NCBI GenBank assembly: GCA_036705565.1
Contig: JAUBUY010000035.1
Source: Microcoleus sp036705565
Lineage (GTDB): Bacteria; Cyanobacteriota; Cyanobacteriia; Cyanobacteriales; Microcoleaceae
Strand: one strand, 5' to 3'
DNA length: 64,000 nucleotides
In this document: positions 58,345 to 64,000 of the stretch, piece after piece
How the letters are laid out: each line of letters begins with the position of its first letter
Numbering within the stretch: position 1 is the first letter of the stretch
Notes under the pieces: model-generated
What the model was told of the DNA's origin: nothing
Seen by the model: the letters and a program-made list of their open reading frames with translations, nothing else
Databases searched by the model: none
Program-made: the position numbers and the translations under genes

Positions 58345-59151
58345 TTAATTGTTTGTGTCAAAAAGCAATTGCACGATCGCTCCGCATTCCAATTTTAATA
58401 CAGATTGAGCGCTGCCGCCATTAACGGCAATTTCTACCCAACCGTCAGAACCAGTTATGGCAATTAAATCGCCCGGTTCGCTGTCGCTGTAGGTTTTACC
58501 GCTGGGGATGCGAATTGCATCAGAACTATTGCTAATTGTCAATGACCAATTGTTACCTATAATGCAATTATTCGGGATATTAGTAATTAGGTTGCCGAAG
58601 CGATCGACATATTGAATGCAGCCTTCTATACCTGTGGCTGTAACGGCACAATTTGGTATCTCTAACTGCACTAAACTCGCAGGGTCGAGATCCTCTCCCA
58701 AGTCTTCCAAAGCCACCCCGTTGGCCAAGTGAGCGCCCGCTGCTGCAAAAATATCGCGACCGTGAAAAGTGCTGCTGGGTTGAGGCGATCGCCAGTATTT
58801 GGGGTTGGTGAGCTCGACAGATGCGATCGCACTTTCCCGACTCAACACCCCGCTAAACAACCCGTTATCCGGCCCGACAAGCCAGCAATTAGCACATTTA
58901 ATCGCAACCGGGCATCTCTTGCTTCCCACACCCGGATCGACGACAGCAACGTGTACGGTTTCCGGCGGAAAATAAGCAAAAGCAGTCATCAAACAAAACC
59001 TCGCGGCCGCAATATTTTGAGATGGTATTTGGTGCGTAATGTCAATAACTTTGAGTTGGGGGTTAATTTGGGCGATCGTACCTTTCATCACTCCCACATA
59101 AACATCGCTTAATCCAAAATCCGTCAGTAGAGTTATAATTCTATTTTTAGA
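58345..59151 (-). CDS. SAM hydrolase / SAM hydroxide adenosyltransferase (DUF62)
   Basis: 268 residues from ATG 59151; the frame to 59220 runs into the divergent neighbour and is not expected. Family motifs: ITLLTDFGLSDVYVGVMKG, INPQLKVIDITHQIPSQNI, FPPETVHVAVVDPGVGSKR, WLVGPDNGLFSGVL, FHGRDIFAAAGAHLANG and YVDRFGNLITNI. Splits S-adenosylmethionine into adenosine and methionine using water. Its function in bacteria is uncertain. It stands next to a SAM-using methylase, but this gene is widely conserved in cyanobacteria, so the adjacency may be chance. Confidence 0.92.
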   Translation of the reverse strand, partial: SKNRIITLLTDFGLSDVYVGVMKGTIAQINPQLKVIDITHQIPSQNIAAARFCLMTAFAYFPPETVHVAVVDPGVGSKRCPVAIKCANCWLVGPDNGLFSGVLSRESAIASVELTNPKYWRSPQPSSTFHGRDIFAAAGAHLANGVALEDLGEDLDPASLVQLEIPNCAVTATGIEGCIQYVDRFGNLITNIPNNCIIGNNWSLTISNSSDAIRIPSGKTYSDSEPGDLIAITGSDGWVEIAVNGGSAQSVLKLECGAIVQLLFDTNN

Positions 59152-59172
59152 CATATATCCAAAGGTAAGAAT

Positions 59173-60021
59173 ATGGTAGCGCAGTGGGAAAACTTTCTGC
59201 AAAACTTGGGAGAATGGCACGGTTCCTTCACTCAGCTATCAACGCGAGGAGAGGTACTTCAAGATACTCCTAGCATTATTTCTCTCGAAGGTTTCAATGA
59301 CAACAAAAATGTGCGATTGAAACTCCGTCGGTTTTCCCCAAATCCCAGCGGTGTCGGCGAACCGGAAGTGAACGAACTTGTTCGAGAATATCAGGGTTTG
59401 GGACGGGATATCTTGTTTTTTGAGAATGGAGCTTTTTGTCAGGGAACTATTCAACTAGCGCCTTATTCTGAGTGCGGTGCCGAGTTTGGTTTTATCTACA
59501 ATTATCGCCGGTTGCGCTTCGTTCAGCTCTACAATACCGACGGCTATTTATCAACACTTACCTTAATTCGGGAAAAGCAGCTTGATAAAAATGTCCCCGA
59601 ACGTCCGCCTTTAACTGTTGAGGCTTTGCTGGGAGAGTGGCAGGGCGAGGCCGTGACAATGTATCCAGATTCGCGTTCTCCTGATTCCTATTCTACCAAT
59701 TTACAATTGCATTTGGAAAGTGGCGATCGCCTAATTCAAAAAATTACTTTTGGCAGTAATGGTACTGTTATCAGTTCTAGCGCCAGCATTGACGGTTCTG
59801 TATTAAATTTTAACGAAGGTGCTTCGTCGGTGCAAGTTGTGCTGCTTCCTGACGGCGGTTCTTGCACTCTCCCTGTCAAGATTGAATCCAGAAAACCTAT
59901 ATTTTTCGAGGCTGGTTGGTTGGTAGAAACTGACTTGCGGTTTCGGATGATTCGCAGTTACGATGAGCGGGGTGAATGGGTAAGTTTGACTTTAGTTACT
60001 GAACGAAAAGTTAGTCATTAA
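59173..60021 (+). CDS. DUF3598-family protein
   Basis: 282 residues. Opening MVAQWENFLQNLGEWHGSFTQLS and SLEGFNDNKNVRLKLRRF are typical of DUF3598, a cyanobacterial/plastid family of two lipocalin-like beta-barrels (the second starts near LLGEWQGEAVTMYPDS). Function not established; related folds bind bilins or carotenoids. Only 21 bases separate its ATG from that of the divergent SAM hydrolase gene, so promoters must overlap the neighbouring coding region. Convergent with the gene at 60222. Confidence 0.85.
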   Translation: MVAQWENFLQNLGEWHGSFTQLSTRGEVLQDTPSIISLEGFNDNKNVRLKLRRFSPNPSGVGEPEVNELVREYQGLGRDILFFENGAFCQGTIQLAPYSECGAEFGFIYNYRRLRFVQLYNTDGYLSTLTLIREKQLDKNVPERPPLTVEALLGEWQGEAVTMYPDSRSPDSYSTNLQLHLESGDRLIQKITFGSNGTVISSSASIDGSVLNFNEGASSVQVVLLPDGGSCTLPVKIESRKPIFFEAGWLVETDLRFRMIRSYDERGEWVSLTLVTERKVSH

Positions 60022-60024
60022 TTT

Positions 60025-60200
60025 TGTAGGGGCGGGTTCACCAACAATTTTTAATTCCCTCCCAAATATTAATAAACCCGGCCCCACCCAACCAATAAAT
60101 TCTGATTGCGGAAAAGGTTTGTCGGTATCTCGGATGGGTGGGGCGGGTTGCTTAATTCTGCTATTTGATGATATAAACTTTGGCGAACCCGCCCCTACCA
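60025..60200. repeat. Two GGGGCGGGTT palindromes
   Basis: TTGTAGGGGCGGGTTCACC...AAACCCGGCCCCACCC (60025-60090) and GGTGGGGCGGGTTGC...CGAACCCGCCCCTACC (60136-60197), filling the space between two convergent genes, where they could act as a two-way terminator. Confidence 0.8.
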
Positions 60201-60221
60201 ATCTGGGTATTTTCGCGAATG

Positions 60222-60899
60222 TTATTCGCCGGACTTTGTTTCCTGGGTTTGCGAGTGAATCACCGCACTCCAATCATCATTGTTAACAGCCGCTTCCAAA
60301 TCCTTAGCCTGTTCGCCGTCATTTTTGGCTGCTGTTTCTAACTCTTTGGTAAGAGTGGAATCTGCCATTGCTTTCCGCAATTTCAGTTTCTTTTCCTCAT
60401 AAGCTTTTTGTTCCTCAGCAGACATAGCAGCGCGCGCTGCTTGGCCTACCGTAGCCGCCCACATTTCGCTTTCAGCACCGTTTCCAGGTGGAAGGCTGCC
60501 AATTTCTGCTATCCAAGCATCCCGCAAACTTTCCATTTCTTCCCGCTTCGGGAATTTGAAAGTTTGCACGCGCAGGAAAGCGCAATTTTCGACGCCGTTT
60601 TGGGCGATGTGACCGTTGATTGAAAGCAGGATATTTCGCGAATAACCGATAAACTGAGTATTGCGGGAAATATCCATTACAGCGTAAACGCCGGCGACTT
60701 TCGCGTTAGTTGCCAAATCGCGCCACGTATCGATCGACATTACTTGCGTGCCGTCATTTTCTAATTCAGAAATAGCAGCGGCTGCGCTGTGTTCTGAGTC
60801 GGAACTGTATAAAAAGTTGTGCAGTCCTTCATGGGCGACAGGTACGTTTTGATGTTCAATTGCTACGTCTCGATCGGCATTCACTTGATTAGCTTCCAT
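60222..60899 (-). CDS. GIY-YIG nuclease-like protein
   Basis: 225 residues from ATG 60899 (MEANQVNADRD). In the middle, VAGVYAVMDISRNTQFIGYSRNILLSINGHI resembles the GVY...x10...IGYS core of GIY-YIG domains, and AWIAEIGSLPPGNG may hold the distal Glu. The tail is Ala/Lys/Glu-rich and charged. I recall cyanobacterial proteins of this kind annotated as GIY-YIG family; whether they cut DNA is not known. No partner gene nearby. Confidence 0.62.
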   Translation of the reverse strand: MEANQVNADRDVAIEHQNVPVAHEGLHNFLYSSDSEHSAAAAISELENDGTQVMSIDTWRDLATNAKVAGVYAVMDISRNTQFIGYSRNILLSINGHIAQNGVENCAFLRVQTFKFPKREEMESLRDAWIAEIGSLPPGNGAESEMWAATVGQAARAAMSAEEQKAYEEKKLKLRKAMADSTLTKELETAAKNDGEQAKDLEAAVNNDDWSAVIHSQTQETKSGE

Positions 60900-60949
60900 T
60901 AAATTCAATTCCTCAAAAAATGTCAACTTTACTCATTAAATCCCACTTT

Positions 60950-61018
60950 CAGGGGCGGGTTTTTCAACCCACCCCACAATTAAGTTCTCTTTGTGGAACA
61001 GGCATCTTGCCTGTTCTA
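60950..61018. repeat. GGGGCGGGTT fragment and ACAGGCATCTTGCCTGT palindrome
   Basis: A half palindrome (60951-60973) and one copy of TGGAACAGGCATCTTGCCTGTTC (about 60992-61016), the same core as in the 43-bp tandem array near 50660. It follows the stop of the aldo/keto reductase gene and could form a terminator hairpin followed by TTTTTTTT on the plus strand. Confidence 0.75.
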
Positions 61019-61041
61019 TTGTTTTTTTTGCCCTTACCTAC

Positions 61042-61905
61042 TTAACTTACGGCAATTTGTTGCAATTCCTCGTCAGTCAATTTAACTTCGAGCGCCTGCA
61101 CAGAGTCCTCAATACTCGATACTTTGGTCGCACCGGGAATCGGAACTATGCAGGGCGATTTTGCCATCAACCAAGCTAATACTATACAGTAAACAGAAAC
61201 GTTTTTTTCTGCGGCTAATTTGGCGATCGCGGGCATATCTTGCAAGCTTGTGGCGCGGCGGCTTCCTCCTAAAGGACTCCAGGGAAAAAATGTCAGTTTT
61301 TCTGTTTCGCAATATTCCAGAACGCCGTCTGATTCGGGCTGTCTGTGCCAAGGATTATATTGATTCTGCACGGAGACAATTTCTACTGTATCGCGGGCAC
61401 GTTTGATCTGCTCTACAGAAAAGTTGGAAACTCCAATAAATCGAATCATTCCTGCTTCTACTGCTTCTTTTGCAGGTGCTAGGGCTTCCTCGATGGTATA
61501 AGCGGGATCGGGTGAGTGATATTGCCAAAGGTCGATCGGTTCCTTGCCGCCCAATGCTTCAAAACTTTCGCGAATTGTCTTGCGTAAATGGTGGGGGTTG
61601 CCGTTCCGCGTCCAAGCACCTTGAGGCCGCATTAAGCCGCCTTTAGTGGCAACAGTAACGGCCCTAACATCTCCGCTATACTGTTCCAAAGCTTTGGCAA
61701 TCAGGTGCTCGTTGTGGTGTTTGTCGGATTGATCTTGGCAGTAGGAATCTGCGGTGTCAATAAGGGTGACACCCAAATCGAGGGCGCGGTGGATTACCGC
61801 AATTGATTGATCTTCGGGCGGCCTGCCGCTTAAGGACATTGGCATACCTCCAAGACCGATCGCGCTGATAGTAAAATTACTGTTGCCCAGTTTTTTTCTT
61901 TTCAT
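61042..61905 (-). CDS. Aldo/keto reductase
   Basis: 287 residues. TIM-barrel AKR motifs: LGNSNFTISAIGLGGMPMS, VTLIDTADSYC (catalytic Asp and Tyr), VATKGGLMRP (catalytic Lys), LWQYHSPDP (His), FIGVSNFSVEQI and VPIPGATKVSSIEDSVQAL (NADPH binding). Uses NADPH to reduce aldehydes or ketones; substrate unknown. ATG at 61905. Monocistronic. Confidence 0.92.
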   Translation of the reverse strand: MKRKKLGNSNFTISAIGLGGMPMSLSGRPPEDQSIAVIHRALDLGVTLIDTADSYCQDQSDKHHNEHLIAKALEQYSGDVRAVTVATKGGLMRPQGAWTRNGNPHHLRKTIRESFEALGGKEPIDLWQYHSPDPAYTIEEALAPAKEAVEAGMIRFIGVSNFSVEQIKRARDTVEIVSVQNQYNPWHRQPESDGVLEYCETEKLTFFPWSPLGGSRRATSLQDMPAIAKLAAEKNVSVYCIVLAWLMAKSPCIVPIPGATKVSSIEDSVQALEVKLTDEELQQIAVS

Positions 61906-62129
61906 TGGTTTCCCTTCGTTTGCGTGGTTTAGTTCCAGTTTACATTTCCAGGATAAGTTGAAATCTTACATTTATTTAACTATCTAAGTAAATAGAAACA
62001 AATATTTTTTAGATAAGCTGTTTTGCCTGGAAAATTTATATTTCAATTCCCTATTCCCCCGTGTCAAATCCTCTCCCTCTCAAACCTAATAGACACTCTA
62101 GATGTGCTGCTGCTTACCTACCAGCTTAA

Positions 62130-62924
62130 CTAGCTGGAAGCGCTGGTGTAAAAGCGGAGTGCAAATTGCCAGAAGTAGCGGGAGAACAATAACAGCCCGA
62201 TCGCCAATATTCCCGCCCCTGCGATCCAAACGATTTCACCTCTCCCCAGCATGGCTTCTGCTGGCACAGTCGTCAAGAAGGCAACGGGAACTACGAAAGT
62301 GAAGAAAAATCGATAAGCAGCAGGATAAGCTGCCATGGGAAATCTACCCGCTTCTAACAATCCTTCGAGAACTTCGGTAACATTGTAAATTTTCACAAAC
62401 CAAATGCTGGTTGCCCCTAACATAAACCATATACTGTAAAGAGTAATAGTTCCGAAGAACAGCGGTATTGCTGTTAAAAAATAGTTGCCGATTGCTACTC
62501 CCAATTTGTTGGCAGCATACAGCAACAATACAGTGCCCAAGATTAAATCTGGGATTCCCCAAGGCGAAACTGTGTTTGCAGATAGCCAGAATTGGGAACT
62601 GATGGGTTTGAGGAGTACGAAATCGAGAGTACCTTGCTGGACTCGATCGACAATACGGCTGAGATTAGGTGCTAGAAACGTTGACGAAAACCCCTGCAAA
62701 ATCGTGAAAATGCCTAGTACAACTAAGGCTTCTTCCCATTTCCACCCAGAAAACGTATAACCGGTACGGTAGAACAAAAATAGCCCAAACAAGCTGCCCG
62801 CAAGATTTCCGAGGCTGCTGATGGCCGCGAGGACAAAGTTGATTCGGTATTCTAGTTCCGCTGCGATCGCCGCACCCCAGAACAATTTCAGTACGTGCAA
62901 ATATCGTCCCATGTTTGTCGCCAT
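62130..62924 (-). CDS. ABC-2 type transporter permease (DUF990 family)
   Basis: 264 residues, six helices. Seen: AIAAELEYRINFVLAAISSLGNLAGSLFGLFLFY, VDRVQQGTLDFVLLKPISSQFWLSA and YPAAYRFFFTFVVPVAFLTTVPAEAMLGRG. These are features of the DUF990 permeases, which usually occur as a pair with a related permease and an ATPase. Neither partner is adjacent here, so they must be coded elsewhere. Substrate unknown. ATG at 62924. Confidence 0.85.
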   Translation of the reverse strand: MATNMGRYLHVLKLFWGAAIAAELEYRINFVLAAISSLGNLAGSLFGLFLFYRTGYTFSGWKWEEALVVLGIFTILQGFSSTFLAPNLSRIVDRVQQGTLDFVLLKPISSQFWLSANTVSPWGIPDLILGTVLLLYAANKLGVAIGNYFLTAIPLFFGTITLYSIWFMLGATSIWFVKIYNVTEVLEGLLEAGRFPMAAYPAAYRFFFTFVVPVAFLTTVPAEAMLGRGEIVWIAGAGILAIGLLLFSRYFWQFALRFYTSASS

Positions 62925-63371
62925 TTTTTGCCGGGTAAATACTTAAATTCCCATATTGTAAAGCTTGTGTGAAGTTAGCTGCTGTACAGGCTGCTCATTT
63001 GACTATAACAATAAATTATTGATACTGCTTACTTAAGTAGTTCTACTGAGAAAAAGTGTTAAGTTATTTAACCAATTTTAAACACAAATTACAATTATTA
63101 ATCAAAGTCAATCTTAAGCTCATATACTTTGGCAATTTTTAAGCCAACTTCATTTTTTCACAGAAAATATCGACTTAGTGATTAAAAATACTAATATGTT
63201 ACAAGCCTTAATATTATAAATATTTGACAAACATCTAGCCATACCCAAACGGAACACTTAGGATGGGGCATACCTACTCAAAAGGAATACGTAATCAGTA
63301 ATGCGTAATTATACGCACAAAAAAGGGATCGAGGAATTGACCTAGCTAACAACACGTAAGGAAAAAAAGAC
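62925..63371. other. AT-rich leader of the radical SAM gene
   Basis: No gene. The DNA is very AT-rich, without the usual repeats. A perfect 16-bp palindrome TGCGTAATTATACGCA lies at 63302-63317, about 55 bases before the radical SAM start, and could be an operator. A ribosome site AAGGAAAAAAAG precedes the ATG. Confidence 0.55.
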
Positions 63372-64000
63372 ATGGATGCTTTAACATTATCGAGACTGGG
63401 CGTCAAGCACACCAAGAGTGCAGTAGCCGAATCGCTGCGGATCAATACAGGATACGACGTGACAAGCCCAGTCACTTTTTACGGGATTGTCAACGAGCGC
63501 TGCAATGTAAAATGCCGGCAGTGCGAGTATTGGCGGCTCAAAGAATATAAAGACGAAATGACGATCGAAGAATGGCAAAATGCCCTCTTGAGCGTCAAAG
63601 AATTTGTGGGCGAATTTTCAATCAACTTTAGTGGCGGCGAACCTTATATTAAAAAAGGTTTTCTAGACTTACTTGCCTTTGCGAATAAAAATGGCATTCA
63701 CGCCGGCGTCACCACCAACGGCTATTGCATGACCAGGGAAAACGCAGCCAAAACTGTCGCTGCTCGTCCTTTTAATGTGAATATGTCCGTTGACGGGCCG
63801 AATGCAGAACTGCACGATTATTTGCGGGGTCAACCGGGATTGTTCGACAGACTTTCTAAAGGAATCGGTTATCTGCGCGAAGAACAAGAAAAACAGAACG
63901 TCCTGTTTCCCATCAACGTCAAACCGACAATGAACCGACTGAATTTCCGCCACCTCCCGGAAATAGTCACCTGGGCTCAGGGAATTGGGGCGACGACGGT
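63372..64000 (+). CDS. Radical SAM protein, 5' part (runs off the window)
   Basis: 209 codons seen, open at the right edge. Radical SAM cluster motif ERCNVKCRQCEYW (Cx3Cx2C) near residue 50, then INFSGGEPYIKKGFLDLL (the GGE motif), GVTTNGYCMT and NMSVDGPNAELHDYLRG, so the SAM-binding core is nearly complete. A C-terminal auxiliary cluster (SPASM or other) cannot be judged. Function not recognised. ATG at 63372 follows AAGGAAAAAAAGAC. Confidence 0.88.
   Translation, partial: MDALTLSRLGVKHTKSAVAESLRINTGYDVTSPVTFYGIVNERCNVKCRQCEYWRLKEYKDEMTIEEWQNALLSVKEFVGEFSINFSGGEPYIKKGFLDLLAFANKNGIHAGVTTNGYCMTRENAAKTVAARPFNVNMSVDGPNAELHDYLRGQPGLFDRLSKGIGYLREEQEKQNVLFPINVKPTMNRLNFRHLPEIVTWAQGIGATT

Overview
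The window is a draft chromosome segment from a filamentous, non-unicellular-type cyanobacterium of the Oscillatoriales (Microcoleus/Oscillatoria/Phormidium-like). Reasons: the HIP1 octamer GCGATCGC is very frequent, the genes are typical of cyanobacteria (urtABCDE, CBS/GAF histidine kinases, DUF3598, a HEAT protein of the NblB type, a PilJ/HmpD-type chemoreceptor operon), and the intergenic DNA is filled with short tandem heptamers and GC-rich palindromes. A run of exactly 100 N at 50730-50829 is a scaffold gap inside a tandem repeat.

Layout. 0.5-11.4 kb: a chemotaxis-like operon on + (CheY-like regulator, CheW, a giant 11-PAS chemoreceptor, hybrid CheA, second CheW) that probably controls type IV pilus motility. 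11.5-17.4 kb: class III cyclase, a PepSY-type membrane protein, a piuC pseudogene cut by a MITE-like element, an OmpR-type two-component pair and a secreted pentapeptide-repeat protein. 17.5-24.5 kb: the urea ABC transporter urtA-B-C-[AIM24-like]-D-E on -, driven by a textbook NtcA-activated promoter. 25-30 kb: tRNA-Ala(CGC), a HAD phosphatase, a methyltransferase and a membrane histidine kinase. 30-36 kb: an arsenic island on - (arsR, then a promoter with an operator-like palindrome, pstS-like, acr3, arsH, arsC, arsS, and a VTT membrane protein). 36-41 kb: HEAT protein, a lone TnpB, and a CBS-GAF histidine kinase. 41-48 kb: a polysaccharide copolymerase/BY-kinase, an empty kilobase, an MFS (GPH) carrier, and two little-known cyanobacterial genes, one of them a membrane HEAGH protease-like protein. 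48-56 kb: housekeeping genes rseP, nth, rpsN, aat and leuS, plus a Uma2-family protein. 56-58 kb: a PvuII-type restriction-modification system in which the controller-like HTH is fused to the nuclease. 58-64 kb: SAM hydrolase, DUF3598 protein, GIY-YIG-like protein, aldo/keto reductase, an ABC-2 permease and the start of a radical SAM protein.

Most notable: the fused HTH-PvuII nuclease with its divergent N4-cytosine methylase, the three C-box-like operators between them, and the apparent complete absence of CAGCTG in the window (read by eye). Also notable are the ars promoter/operator placed in front of a phosphate-binding-protein gene, the ETR1-like Cys-x3-His membrane domain on the chemoreceptor, the MITE-truncated piuC with a second copy of the same element 33 kb away, and heptamer repeats that supply start or stop codons to real genes. 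All assignments come from reading the sequence and from recall of family members; no database search was run.
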